Shown one piece after another: positions 20,063-31,871 of a DNA stretch of 64,000 nucleotides. The DNA is from Saccopteryx bilineata (taxonomy: Eukaryota > Chordata > Mammalia > Chiroptera > Emballonuridae). The stretch is from assembly GCF_036850765.1 (NCBI RefSeq), contig NC_089491.1, positions 93,032,740-93,096,739 on the forward strand, written 5' to 3'. The position numbers and the translations under genes were made by a program. The stretch's first letter is position 1, and each line of letters starts with the position of its first letter. Under the pieces are notes generated by a model. That model was given only the letters and a program-made list of their open reading frames with translations. It did no database searches and was not told the origin of the DNA.

Positions 20063-21870
20063 CCAATGATCACTAGTCTATGCAAGCAAAACTTTTTTTC
20101 TCCTTTTCATTTTATACAGTCAGATGTATTGTAAATAAATGACTATATATAGAAATAATCCATTTACTTTTTTATTTAAAACTATTAGCACTAACTCAGA
20201 TTATATTAGTTCCAATTATATTGGAACTAATATAATTCCTGATATATTATTTTTGTCGCTAAATATTTTTTCTTATTTATGAATAAGAATTATATTATTT
20301 AAAACACACAATTTATCTTGCTTGTGCTTAATATTTTTAATTTTTTACAAATATCACTAATGCTATATAACCTGTCACTAAAGTAGAGACTGGGCCAAGC
20401 AAAACTTACAGATTGATATGTGTCATAAAATCAAAAAGAAAATGTGGTGCATTGATATATTTTGAAACAGTGGACAAAACTTTAACTCAATTAAAAATAT
20501 AGTAAATCTATCACAACTTTCAGCAAAAGAGGTTTTCTCTTGATGCTGCTATATATTTTGTATTTGAACAATTTTTTTCTATTAATTGCCATTTTTCTTC
20601 AACATTTATTCTTATCCAGAGAACAAGAGAGCAGATGTTGGCACAGCTGGGTTGGATGCAAATTTTTGTCTCTGTAGAATAGGATTCTCTGGTACATTAA
20701 GGGCAGAGCCCTTTCCATTCTTTTGAGACTAAAGAAATCACTTTGCTGTGTAATCTTTAATTCACTTTCTCAAGGCTAATTAATTTTAAGATTATTCAAT
20801 AATTATTATTTTTTTATGTCTAAGGTTAATCATTATTCACATTTGGCTAGATGCTAGAATACATTGTTTTAATTCTTTATAAATGCATTATTCAAAAACA
20901 TTTTAATTATTAAGATTTTAAAATAAACATTTCCAACACATAGCTTTTTTCTACAAACTATGCTGTGAAATGTTAATATATATAAATATTAATATATAAA
21001 AGCTAAAATGATTTGTGTATGATTGAAATATATATTAAACAATATAAACAGCACAGAAATGCATCAATTCCTATTCATGATTATTAGGGAAGAACAAATT
21101 GTATACATTTTCATGAAACAACTGTTTAAAAATATAGTTTAAACTTATTTTTTAAAGTCCACTTTTTAAAATAGTTGTATTGCTTAACACTTCCACTCTC
21201 TGTGTATGAGAGTCTGCTTCCTCCATATCAACAGTTGGTAAAGGACAGGGTTCTTTAAATTTGGCTAATATGTATACTGTCTTAGCTAGTTTAGATTGCA
21301 ATGGTAACTCACAGTGGTCCTCACATATTTTGTGGCAGGGGATATTATCTAGATTTCTTTCCCAGCAGGCTATTAAACTTAAATTCAATATAATGAAAAG
21401 AATTACCTTAGTAACCTAGTCATTAATTGATATCCATACCCCATATTGTGAATTTTGTTTTTAATTTATACTATACTTTATATTATTCTTTCCTTTCTCA
21501 GAAAAATAAAATTCCTTTCTTTCTTTAAAACACAAGTGAATTCTCATCACCTCTTTGAAGCCTCTTCTGTTTACTCTTGGTCAATATAACTACTTTACAG
21601 CATTATATTTTTCTCGTTTATTTATACAACTTGTTTGTGCCATTGCTTCCACTCTGAGGCATCAAATTACATTTAAACTTAATAATTTTGTCATTTTTTT
21701 TCCTGGCTATAAATTACAAAAATGTAGAAATATATAAATATTTTATGTCAACAAAATGACTTGAAATTCCACAAACTAGAAATTAATGCAATTAATATTT
21801 ATGTATTTTTTCAGATGCTATATATATATTTCATGTTAACTGAAAATCATTTTTATTATTAGCTTTTCAT
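20063..21870. other. Unique AT-rich sequence with a perfect palindrome
   Basis: No gene or repeat recognised. A perfect 16-bp inverted repeat with a 5-nt spacer spans 20200-20236 (TATTAGTTCCAA-TTATA-TTGGAACTAATA core). Confidence 0.5.
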
Positions 21871-22380
21871 TGTTGGGCAAATAAGTTTGTAAAATGTGAT
21901 TTTTAGGTTTGCTCACTTTGTTAAAAATGGCCGCTGCCCAGGTAAATGACACTGCCAGGTGAAACTGCTAATTACCTTCCTCCTTGGGAAGGGCTACAAT
22001 TAAGCTAATGTGTGCAGGAGGAGGGGTTTCACACTAAAAAAAATTTAAGAAGGAGAAGGAGGAAGAGGAAGCCAAGATGGAAGGGAAGGAGAAGCCAGTT
22101 TTGCAGAGTAAGAAGCCATGTTGGCAGATGAGGAACCAGAGGTGGCTGAGACTGGTGGGGGCCTTTGATTCTAGGAAAACCTGGATGTGTCAGTAGCTTT
22201 GTGAACTCTGAATGAGTGGGTTTTGGAGCCTGTGTGTTTGTTTTTACTCACCTACCAGGTGCGAGGCTAGAATAAAGGAATGGCCCACCAGTTTTTGGCT
22301 CCGCAGTCTCTTTACCATCTGTCCAAATCTAATGGGAACATGCACCTGCCAGGCAGCTGTGACAGCATAACTACTGGCCA
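21871..22380 (+). mobile_element. Solo LTR, endogenous retrovirus (LTR family 1)
   Basis: The block starts TGTTGGGCAAATAAG and ends ACTACTGGCCA, giving TG...CA ends. It has a polyadenylation signal (AATAAA in GCTAGAATAAAGGAATGG) followed by TTTTTGGCTCCGCAGTCTCT. The same order occurs in the element at 44389-44926 (TTGTAAAAT, TAATTACCTTCCT, GAGACTGGTGGGGCCTTTG), so these are two copies of one LTR family. No internal retroviral sequence adjoins, so this is a solo LTR left by LTR-LTR recombination. No clear target duplication is visible here. Confidence 0.8.
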
Positions 22381-22384
22381 TATA

Positions 22385-23585
22385 GTCACCATAGGTTAAT
22401 ATTTTATACTTGTGATTCTTGTCCTCAATTTACAAAACATATGCATTCTATTAACACTGCATTAAAAGATAGCTGTTCAGTGAATTAATATCACTTGATA
22501 AGCCTGCTCTTCCATTTCCCATTTTCTATTACTTTATTTTTGGAACTAATGTTTTTCCTTAAATATATTTTAAATATTTTCATGTTGAATTATTATTTTT
22601 AAACAAATATGTTAACTCCACACTTCTATAAAATATGAAGTAATTATCAGCTTTACATAAGACTATAATGTATCTACTTTTCTACCACTTAGATTTAATA
22701 CAATCTTATCAGTTGCATAATGTTTTATTTTAGAAAACATAGATAGAAACAGATGGCCTATATCATCTGTAATTATGTTTGTTTTTTGAATAAACACTGA
22801 TTATACAAATTAAAGACAGTATAAATAGCATCCCCAAATTTATACAGTAGAATATATGTTTTCATAGAACTATAGTTGTGAAACCTGGAAGACACCATTG
22901 CAAACATGAGGGGTGAAGAGGTATGCTTTGCTCACATACCCATGAAAGCTCAAAATTGTGTCATCATTTTGCTCCATATTTTCAATATCTTCTGTACAGT
23001 TTACCTTTGACAGATATTTTTTATTCCTTTTTATTTTTATTGACAAAATTTACATAAGTTTTCTTTAAAAAATTAAGATTTTTTTCCAATCTATCATGAA
23101 ATCTCACACTGATTTGAACCAACTGATTTGTAGGATCTTTGCTCCCCTCTTATTGCTGGTTTTTCTTTTATTGTATTCTAGTCATAACTTGTTATTTTCT
23201 GAATCAAAATTATTAATTATTTATATATTTGTTTCATTTTGATAATACAAACACTGAATAAATTAATTTAGAAAGGCTTGTAAGAGAAAAATTTACCTAG
23301 ACCTAAGAAATTTAAAAATAGATTTATTCTGCATTCATGCATGATTATTTACTGCATAGTATATAAGTTTAAGTTCCTAAGCTTTTGACTCCAAACACTG
23401 AGAGCATATATTAATTATCTCCTAAAAATCTTGATTGTTGAAAAGAAATCTCAAATCACATTATCTTTTAATACAATACTTTTCTTTATCAAGAAGCTTT
23501 TTAGAGTCTTTGTTTATCCTTAATTCAAAGATCTTTTATTTTTTAAAATTAATTTTGTTCGGTTGTATTTTGAAATCTAAAGACT
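22385..23585. other. Unique AT-rich sequence
   Basis: No gene or repeat recognised. Confidence 0.45.
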
Positions 23586-23589
23586 CAAT

Positions 23590-24395
23590 TTATTCTGTAT
23601 TCACTAGTTGACCTGAAGAATATTTATAGTATAGCCTCAATGTGCTAAAACTGTTCTAGATTCTAAGATTCTCAATATTGACTATAGCAGACTAATATCC
23701 TTACCATTACAGAGGTTACAGTACACTGAGAATATAACACATATAACAAATACATAACTTAGTATACTAACAGTTTACAATAACTAAATAGAAAAAAAAG
23801 TTAAACAGAATAATGGTGTTCAAGAAGGCTAACTAGGGATAAAGATCTTTCTATTAAATCCTCTAGTTAGGGTAGACCTCATTGGAAAGGTAACATTTGT
23901 ACAGATTTGAAGGCACCAAAGTTTCAACATGTGACTATCTACAAAGATAACATTCCACGCCAACAAAAGTGTCACCACAAAAACAGGAGTCAGTTGCACC
24001 CTTAGCGTTGTTTGGCATACATGTAACTCCAGTCCAGTGGTCAGTGGGGCTGAAACAAGGAAGAGTTCAGTAGGATAGGAAGTCAGAAAAATGAATAAGG
24101 GCTTCAGAGATAACTTAATAATATGGCTTCTATTTAGAAAGAAACAGGGACTCGTGGGTTTGAAAACATAAGCAACATAAGGTGGTTTTAAAATTATCAC
24201 ACTGCAGGCTCATATTGTGATATGATAAGAGTTGACATTAAGATTTAATGAAAAAAGCAAGGAGACCTGCTTTCTTCAATGATGCAGGTGAGAGATGTGG
24301 TGATTTAGGTCAAACTACTGAAGTGAAGGCAGTGAGAGGGTATTTATCTCTTCCTGAAGCCAACAAGATTACCTGAAGAAATCAATGAAGACACC
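23590..24395 (-). repeat. L2 LINE remnant, antisense
   Basis: The order TGTGCTAAAACTGTTCTAGA, AGGTAACATTTGTACAGATT, TGAAGGCACC and GATGCAGGTGAGAGATG follows the antisense L2 3' region (ctgttctaggcgc, gaggtgacatttgagcagagacctgaagga, ccaggcgagagatgatgg). Very diverged and non-coding. Confidence 0.65.
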
Positions 24396-24557
24396 TAGAA
24401 GAATCAATGCCATCTTGTTATCTTCTTTTGAATAATTTTCACTTGACATTTTTTCTGTTTGGGTTTAAATGTAAAAAAGATATTATATGTTCCTTCTCTT
24501 TTAAAAACTAAATCTCTCCTACACAGAAGACTTTTATTTTTATTTTTTTGTATTTCT

Positions 24558-24590
24558 TCTGTGTGTGTGTGTGTGTGCGTATGTGTGTTT
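24558..24590. repeat. (GT)n microsatellite
   Basis: Nine to ten GT units with GTGCGTAT interruptions. Confidence 0.9.
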
Positions 24591-24739
24591 AATCTATTAT
24601 ATGGTATCACCACATGACTTTAAGTTCCAGTTACTACATTGTTATTCTAGGTGGCTGAGAGGACAAACACTTGTTTCAAGCTCTAGCATTATGCATTTTT
24701 TGAAGTGTTTATAGGTTTACAACAAACTTAGGAGAAAAA

Positions 24740-25010
24740 GCCTGACCTATGGAGGCACAATGGATAGAATGTTGACCTGGGACACTGAGGTCCCATTTTC
24801 AAAACCTGAATGTAACACGGTTTGCCACTGATTTGAATCTCAAGGTCACTAGCTTGAGGCCAAGGTTGCTGGCTTGAGCAAAGTGTTCCTAGCTCAGCTC
24901 GACCCCTCCAGTCAAGGCACATATGAGAAACAATAAATGAACAACTTTAATGATGCAAGTACTAGCTGAGGCTTCTCATCTCTTTCTTTCTCACTAAAAA
25001 TATAAAATTA
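24740..25010 (+). mobile_element. tRNA-derived bat SINE (type B, older)
   Basis: GCCTGACCTATGGAGGCACA starts the head; the body includes GGTCACTAGCTTGAGG, GTCAAGGCACATATGAGAAA and GAGGCTTCTCATCTC. It is more diverged than other type B copies. Confidence 0.85.
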
Positions 25011-25097
25011 GTAGGGAAATAAAAAAAGTTCCCATATATCCCCTATCTCCACATGGGCATAACCTTTCCATTACAAACATCACTCACAAAATGGTAC

Positions 25098-25458
25098 TTT
25101 TTTTTTTTTGTATTTTTCCAAAATGAGAAGAGGGGTGGAGGCAGACATGCACCCCACCAGGGTCCACCTGACATGCCCATCATGGGACAATGCTTAGCCC
25201 CTCTTGAGCATTGCTCCACTGCAATCGGAGCCATTCTAGCACCTGAAGCAAAGGTCATGTTGCCATCCTCAGTGCCTGAGCCAACTTTGCTCCCATGGAG
25301 TGTTGGCTGCAGGAGGGGAAGAGAGAGACAGAGAGAAAGGAAAGTGGGAAGAGTAGAGAAGCAGATGGACGCTTCTCCTTGTGCTCTGGCAGGTAATTGA
25401 ACCCAGGACTTACACATGCCGGGCTAATGCTCTACAGCTGAGCCAACTGACCAGGGCC
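25098..25458 (-). mobile_element. tRNA-derived bat SINE (type C)
   Basis: The minus strand begins GGCCCTGGTCAGTTGGCTCA and contains AGGAGAAGCGTCCATCTGCT. It ends in poly-A (poly-T at 25098 onward). Flanks GGTAC/AGTAC are the probable duplication. Confidence 0.9.
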
Positions 25459-25482
25459 AGTACATTATTATTATTTTTTAAG

Positions 25483-25831
25483 AGTTTTCTTTTTTGTTGT
25501 TGTTGTGTGTTTTTTGTTTGTTTGCTTTTTGTGGCAGAGACAGAGAGAGTCAGAGAAAGGGACAGACAGACAGGAAGAGAAATGAGAAACATCAATTCTT
25601 CACTGCAGTTCCTTAGTTGTTCATTGATTGATTTCTCATATGTGCTTTGACCGGGGGTGCTACAGGAAAGCAAGTGACCCCTTGCTTGAGCCATCAACCT
25701 TGGGCTCAAGCTGGTGAGCCTTGCTCAAACTAGATGAGCCTGCGCTCAAGCTGGTGACCTCAGGGTCTTGAACCTGGGTCCTCCATATCCCAGTCCGACG
25801 CTGTATACACTGTGCCACCACCTGGTCAGGC
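25483..25831 (-). mobile_element. tRNA-derived bat SINE (type B)
   Basis: The minus strand begins GCCTGACCAGGTGGTGGCAC, with the B-box region GGTTCAAGACC, followed by CTCAAGCTGGTGAGCC-type repeats and ACCTTAGTTG-type complement. TATTATTATTTTTTAA flanks both ends. Confidence 0.9.
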
Positions 25832-26110
25832 TATTATTATTTTTTTAACAGGGATAAACTTATACTGATTTATAATGACCCAAGTCCATAATTGACATTC
25901 AATTCACTCTTGGCAATGTACATTCTATGGGTTTGAACAATTGTAATGCCACACAGCCATTGTTCTATTATCATACGGGGTATTTCCAATGCCCTAAAAA
26001 TTGTGCTCAACCTATTTATTTCCACAGCCCCACACACCAAGAAGAAATTTAAAATCTTTTGTTATATACTGCCAAATTTTTTCCAAAACAGGGGATAAAT
26101 TTGTATTTTA

Positions 26111-26442
26111 TTTTTCCACACTTTATAGAATAAGTACTTTTTTTAAAATATTGCATCATGGATATTATTAAATCAACATGAATTGTCTTTAACTGTGTAG
26201 CATCGAATGATATTGAACAGTGACATTATACAAATGGTGTTCACTTCACTGTTACTGTCATAGACTCATGGACAATAAAGGCTTGCTCAGGCCAAGGGCT
26301 TATAAGTGTTACAATCAGCCTCTTTAAATAAAGTTAATAAAGTTAACCCTTTTAAATAAGACATTAATTGAATCAGTTAATAATTTTATATTTTAAAAGA
26401 ATATAGAATATAAGTTGATATATGTGAAATATGATATATCTG
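26111..26442. other. Unique AT-rich sequence
   Basis: Nothing recognised beyond a short tandem TTAATAAAGTTAATAAAG near 26330. Confidence 0.45.
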
Positions 26443-26448
26443 GTAATT

Positions 26449-26770
26449 TGTGGGTGGAGTGCAGAGCACATTCCTAACAGCTGTGGCTGATGCAATGCTG
26501 TGAGAATACTCCAGCTCCCAGAAGCCTCCTGGGCATACCCAGGAAGGGAGCTCGCCCGCTATAAGGAAGTGACTTAGTGCCAACCATGCAGCTCCCTGAT
26601 CTTTTCAGCCATTGGCTTTGAGGAACATACTGTAATACCCTATAGGCTGAACTCATCTATATAAGCTAGCTTACTTCCTGTATAAAGTGGATCTGCGTCA
26701 CTGAACCTGGTCCCCGGAGTCAGGTCTTTGAGTCTCTGTCGTCCTTACTCCCCGGCAGGACTTGTCCACA
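26449..26770 (+). mobile_element. Solo LTR, endogenous retrovirus (LTR family 2, 322 bp)
   Basis: The ends are inverted TGTGG...CCACA. Flanks GTAATT (26443-26448) and CTAATT (26771-26776) form a 6-bp duplication with one mismatch. A TATA box (TATATAAG, 26658-26665) lies about 105 bp from the end, followed by TGAACCTGGTCCCCGGAG and CTTACTCCCCGGCAGGACTT, giving a promoter-like layout. No internal genes adjoin. It is unlike LTR family 1. The AATAAA signal is not obvious. Confidence 0.75.
26658..26665 (+). promoter_or_regulatory. TATA box of solo LTR
   Basis: TATATAAG sits upstream of a GC-richer leader inside the LTR, the expected place for the U3 core promoter. Activity is unknown. Confidence 0.5.
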
Positions 26771-26776
26771 CTAATT

Positions 26777-27210
26777 GTATGCAAAATGTAAATTTTTTAT
26801 AATTTTAATTCAGAAAGAAAAAATGTATTTTCTTAAATTTTCATACCATTATGTATATACCACTAGAGGTCCTTACTATAGACTGCGGGTCAGAGGTGTG
26901 GGGTTCCAGAAATGTGTTGAAGACTAGGAATTGAGAATGTGGGTGAATTAGTGAGCTTTCTGGACAGAAAAGACATCTGGCAGAATTTTGCCGACTTTAG
27001 CAGGACAGCAGGGTTCACAAACTGCAAGCTCTGTAGACATCTGTGGTTCTCTGATGTCTCAGAGCACTTCAAACAGTGTTTTATCCTTTATACCTTGTAT
27101 ATATTCATCCATCTCAAGTGTATCTGCTTTCCAGCTAGTCTGTCTTCTAAGCTGCTGAAGAACTATTTTTTAGTAAGAAATTTAAGATAAATCATATTAA
27201 TATATGACAT
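26777..27210. other. Unique sequence
   Basis: No repeat recognised. Overlapping 60-83 codon frames at 26890-27190 on both strands lack any recognisable domain. Confidence 0.4.
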
Positions 27211-27214
27211 AAAA

Positions 27215-27600
27215 AATACCCCTGACTTCCCATATCCCATAAGATAAAATCCCAAGACTTTACATTGACATTTATAGAGTTGACCTATCACTGTGAACTC
27301 AGTCTATACTCTAAGTCTCTAATTCCCACCTTTCCTCATCCAGTGCAGCTCATCCTTGTTGACAGCCTTTTATTTCTAATATTGACCACACTCTATATGA
27401 GTGTGCAAATGCTTGTTTTCTGAGTGTAGACCCCTTTCTCTCACTTTTATCTTTCACTGATTTATCTTCCATTTTGAAATTCGAGATTTGTTCAAGATTT
27501 ATTTGAAAAACTGGCTCCTCAATGGAGATGTTAAGACTGAAAAACACACACTATTCTTCTCTGCCTATGACCCGTTTTGTTTATAATCTTACTTTTTGAT
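27215..27600 (+). repeat. L2 LINE remnant, sense
   Basis: CATAAGATAAAATCCCAAGA followed by CACACTCTATATGAGTGTGC and TGCAAATGCTTGTTTTCTGA fits L2 (aagataaaatccaaactcc, ccacactggcc, tgcaaatgctgttcc). Confidence 0.45.
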
Positions 27601-27639
27601 TCTTTCTCATTTTTGCATGACCTCAACCTTGAGAATTAT

Positions 27640-28300
27640 ATAAAATAAATGTTACACTCCCTACTCTGATGAAGATCACATTTGGGGAAGGAAGACAGAC
27701 GTGTCAAATGACAAAATACATGGTAATAAAAAACACTTTATAAAAATATGAATGGAGTATTCTGAACATATATGAAGGAACATTTCATTTTAACTTGTGT
27801 GAGAGATGGAGCAAGTGTTAGCCAGGCACAGCTATAAAAGGAAAGTGACATTAGCATTAACTTTGCACATTTAATAATGGCAGTTACTAGTGATGATAAA
27901 GGCCTAGACTGGACACACACCTCAGATGACAATGACTGGCTAATGCTGAGTAGCAGCTTTCCAAATGAAACAAGGCATGTAGTCCACTAAGTCTATTTTG
28001 TTCATTTACTTCCGGTTCCTATAGACATATGAGATATCTGACCTCTGCTAAAGAAGCCAGCTGTTGCCAGGTCATGAAAGAAATGATACTATGTGACAGG
28101 AAGTTAGGCATTTTATCATGAGAGCAATAAGGTCATTCAAAGTTTTGAAAAAGGAGGCTGACATAATCAAGTATCTCTTTAGAAATGCTGTTGAAGGCAG
28201 TGGGGAGAATGCATTGCAAAATTTGAGGAATATACTGTTTTCTAGGATAGGGGTCAAGAGTTCATTGTAGGAGTTCAGAAGATCAGTAAAGAGAATTAAG
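27640..28300 (-). repeat. L2 LINE remnant, antisense
   Basis: GAAGATCACATTTGGGGAAG and AGACAGACGTGTCAAATGAC, then GTTTTGAAAAAGGAGGCTGA and AGGAGTTCAGAAG, follow antisense L2. Gaps and low identity make the limits approximate. Confidence 0.5.
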
Positions 28301-29220
28301 AACTGAAAAGAAAGTTCTGACAGCTGGTGAGGCAGAAGGTTTAGAACTTGAGAGTTATTTTGGAGATGAGATTCACTAAACTTTCTGACCAATAAAAGGT
28401 AAGAAATAAAGAGGCACAAATGAGACTGGGTTTCTGCCTTGGGCACCAGGTTTATATCCTTGCAATTAAACCACATTGAAGAAGACAGGAATAATCACAT
28501 TGAATAGAACGGGGCAGAAGAGAACTACTCACACTGGATAGCCTGCTCTTTTGATCTCATAATGCCTGTTATAGATATAATTTTATAAAAAATTCAAATT
28601 CATTATTTTTAATAGCTGGATATACCACAATTAATTATCTTTTCAATTTAGTATTTAGGTGAAAAGTTGTTCATTATTATAAAGGAAAATGTATTTGTGT
28701 AGACAAGTGCAAGAATAACTCATGGTATAAATACTTTAAAGTAAATTTCTGAATTAAAAAGATTATTCTTTTCTAATAGATAAAATTAATATTTTAAGGA
28801 ATTGAATTTGGAGTAGTGAAAATATAAGAGCTTAGAGAGAAATCTGTAATTTTGTTATTTTAAAGTAAGCACCTATGAGAAATGGTAGATTATGTGGCTC
28901 TTGATAATAACTATTCAAGAGCAGAAGATGATAGTCAAGAAGTTTCGATATGTAGATATTTAACCAATACTTTCAGCTTAGAGAATGATAATAATTATCA
29001 TGATCAAGATTACCATGTAGTCAAAATAATCCAATCCTTAAAATATATTTAATAAAATATATAAAATAACCTACATACAAATGAAAATCTCAGTTTTATA
29101 AAGTAGCTAATGATTTTTTTATGTAAAAAGTCTCTATTTTTAAATGGTGTGCACTTTGCATAACTTAAGGAGCTAGGTCTCACACTTTTGTAGTAGACGA
29201 AAAACTAGATTCAGAGCTAT
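28300..29220. other. Unique AT-rich sequence
   Basis: A 134-codon minus-strand frame at 28072-28476 reaches in from the left. It overlaps the L2 remnant and shows no conserved domain, so it is not treated as a gene. Confidence 0.45.
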
Positions 29221-29224
29221 ACAA

Positions 29225-29365
29225 TATCAGCTTTGTACTAAAATTCTTTAGTTAACGATATGATTTTCGGCAACCACTTAAAATCTCTAAAGATCCCATT
29301 CTTTCATTTTAGGCACTGTACTGTGTACAATTTCACTACACTATAAGCATGAAGATTAAATATTG
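29225..29365 (+). repeat. MIR remnant, sense
   Basis: GATTTTCGGCAACCACTTAA, AATCTCTAAAGATCCCATTC and TTTCATTTTAGGC fit MIR (gaccttgggcaagtcacttaacctctctgagcctcagtttcctc). Confidence 0.5.
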
Positions 29366-29387
29366 AATATCATAAAATTCAGTACAT

Positions 29388-29592
29388 ATGTTTTATAAAG
29401 GGCCACATAGTAAATATTATAGACTTTGCAAGACATTCAGTGTCTGCTGCAATTACTCCCCTTTGCCATTGTGGTGTGAAAACAGCCAGAGACAGTATAC
29501 AAGTAAACAGGCATGGCTGTGTTCTTGTAAGCCTTTATTAAAAAGGTGGCATCCTAGATTTGGTCTTCAGGCTGTGTAATCTGTTAACTACT
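29388..29592. mobile_element. Old mammalian hAT-type DNA transposon fragment
   Basis: AAAGGGCCACATAGTAAATA, TTGCAAGACATTCAGTGTCT and GGCATGGCTGTGTTCTTGTA match a familiar mammal-wide non-autonomous DNA element (gggccatatagtaaatattttaggc ... ggcgtggctgtgttccaa). Ends are decayed and the exact family was not resolved. The 63-codon frame inside is incidental. Confidence 0.55.
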
Positions 29593-30048
29593 GACACAAA
29601 AAAAGCTTATGTATGGTATAATCTTCTATATGCCCTCCAAACCTGAGAAACTATGATCTTTTTATAGTGTGTCTTTCAACAATAATATTCTTATTTAAGT
29701 ATAACTATAAATATTTTATGAAGGAGTCAATAGGAACAATAAAAAGGTGCAAAAAAATAAAAATATTTTCATATTTCTTTTTTTTTTAAATAAATTTTTA
29801 TTAATGGTAATGGGATGACATTAATAAATCAGGGTACATATATTCAAAGAAAACATGTCTAGGTTATTTTGTCATTAAATTATGTTGCATACCCCTCGCC
29901 CAAAGTCAGATTGTCCTCCGCCACCCTCTATCTAGTTCTCTGTGCCCCTCCCCCTCCCCCTAACTCTCTCCCTCCCTCCCTCCCATGTCTTCCCTCCCCC
30001 CACCCCTGGTAACCACCACACTCTTGTCCATGTCTCTTAGTCTCGTTT

Positions 30049-31038
30049 TTATATTCCACCAATGTATGGAATCATGTAGTTCTTGTTTTTTTCTGATTTA
30101 CTTATTTCACTCTGTATAATGTTATCAAGATCCCACCATTTTGCTGTAAATGATCCGATGTCATCATTTCTTATGGCTGAGTAGTATTCCATAGTGTATA
30201 TGTGCCACATCTTCTTTATCCAGTCTTCTATTGAAGGGCTTTTTGGTTGTTTCCATGTCTTGGCCACTGTGAACAGTGCTGCAATGAACATGGGGCTACA
30301 TGTGTCTTCACGTATCAATGTTTCTGAGGTTTTGGGGTATATACCCAGTAGAGGGATTGCTGGGTCATAAGGTAGTTCTATTTGCAGTTTTTTGAGGAAC
30401 CACCATACTTTCCTCCATAATGGTTGTACTACTTTACAGTCCCACCAACAGTGAATGAGGGTTCCTTTTTCTCCACAGCCTCTCCAACATTTGCTATTAC
30501 CTGTCTTGTTAATAATAGCTAATCTAACAGGTGTGAGGTGGTATCTCATTGTAGTTTTGATTTGCATTTCTCTAATAACTAATGAAGCTGAGCATCTTTT
30601 CATATATCTGTTAGCCATTTGTATCTCTTCCTGGGAGAAGTGTCTGTTCATGTCCTCTTCCCATTTTTTTATGGGATTGTTTGTTTGTTTGTTGTTGAGT
30701 TTTATGAGTTCTTTGTATATTTTGGATATTAGGCCCTTATCTGAGCTGTTGTTTGAAAATATCATTTCCCATTTAGTTGGCTGTCTGTTTATTTTGCTAT
30801 CAGTTTCTCTTGCTGAGCAAAAACTTTTTATTCTGATGTAGTCCCATTCATTTATCTTTGCCTTCACTTCTCTTGCCATTGGAGTCAAGTTCATAAAATG
30901 TTCTTTAAAACCCAGGTCCATGATTTTAGTACCTATGTCTTCTTCTATGTACTTTATTGTTTCAGGTCTTATATTTAGGTTTTTGATCCATTTTGAATTA
31001 ATTTTAGTACACGGGGACAGGCTGTAGTCGAGTTTCAT
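30049..31038 (-). pseudogene. L1 ORF2p C-terminal fragment (329 codons)
   Basis: This is the C-terminal third of the L1 endonuclease/reverse transcriptase. It runs from [16 protein letters not shown] through [16 protein letters not shown] to the Cys/His motif [18 protein letters not shown], then [19 protein letters not shown] and the natural stop at IPYIGGI. The open reading to the native stop shows little decay. The next upstream ORF2 piece is in another phase, so there is a frameshift near 31.1 kb. Confidence 0.92.
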
Positions 31039-31169
31039 TCTTGTGCATGTGGCTTTCCAGTTTTCCCAACACCATTTGTTGAAGAGGCTTTCTTTTCTCC
31101 ATTGTATGTTGTTGGCCCCTTTATCAAAGATTATTTGACCATATATATGTGGTTTTATTTCTGGGCTTT

Positions 31170-31871
31170 CTATTCTGTTCCATTGGTCTGAGTGTCTATT
31201 TTTCTGCCAATACCATGCTGTTTTGATTGTCGTGGCCCTATAATAAAGAGTTTGAAGTCAGGTATTGTAATGCCCCCAGCTTCATTCTTTTTCCTTAGAA
31301 TTGTTTTGGCTATTCGGGGTTTTTTATAGTTCCATATAAATCTGATGATTTTTTGTTCCATTTCTTTAAAAAATCTCATAGGGATTTTGATGGGAATTGC
31401 ATTAAATTTGTATATTGCTTTGGGTAATATGGCCATTTTGATTATATTTATTCTTCCTATCCAAGAACAAGAAATATTTTTCCATCTCATTATATCTTTT
31501 TCGATTTCCCTTAACAATGCTTTGTAATTTTCATTATATAGGTCCTTTACGTTCTTTGTTATGTTTATTTCTAGGTATTTTATTTTTTTTGTTGCAATCG
31601 TGAAGGGGATTATTTTTTTGAGTTCGTTTTCTAATATTTCATTGCTGGCATATAGAAAGGCTATGGACTTTTGTATGTTAATTTTGTATCCTGCGACCTT
31701 ACTGTATTGGTTTATTGTTTCTAATAATCTTTTTGTGGAGTCCTTCGGGTTTTCGATGTATAGGATCATATCATCAGCAAAAAGTGATACCTTTACTTCT
31801 TCTTTTCCTATATGGATGCCTTTTATTTCTTTGTCTTGTCTGATTGCTCTGGCCAGAACTTCTAGCACCAC
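31170..31871 (-). pseudogene. L1 ORF2p reverse-transcriptase core fragment (233 codons)
   Basis: The frame contains the RT active-site motif FADDMILY (residues 31-38 of the open frame). Upstream [18 protein letters not shown] and downstream LRREIEKD-like ([14 protein letters not shown]), [18 protein letters not shown] and [13 protein letters not shown] are all in L1 order. The two aspartates of the catalytic site are present. It is out of phase with both neighbouring ORF2 pieces, so no continuous enzyme can be made. Confidence 0.92.

Larger units (their letters stand above)
24685..26110. mobile_element. Old L1 3' UTR-type repeat, split by three SINEs
   Basis: Outside the SINEs the text is continuous with a familiar old mammalian L1 3' region: GTTTATAGGTTTACAACAAA, AAGTTCCCATATATCCCC, then CTTATACTGATTTATAATGA, GCAATGTACATTCTATGGGT and ATTTCCAATGCCCTAAAAAT. 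SINEs sit at 24740-25010, 25098-25458 and 25483-25831. Orientation was not resolved. Confidence 0.6.

Noticed and set aside
25043..25709. Several frames of 89-124 codons on both strands
   Set aside because: They fall in the two antisense SINEs at 25098 and 25483; long frames here come from SINE composition.
28072..28476. 134-codon minus-strand frame
   Set aside because: Overlaps an antisense L2 remnant, shows no recognised domain and no conserved pattern; treated as chance.
30455..30841. 128-codon plus-strand hydrophobic frame
   Set aside because: Antisense shadow of L1 ORF2; the same shadow recurs at 33396-33815 and 48827-49063.
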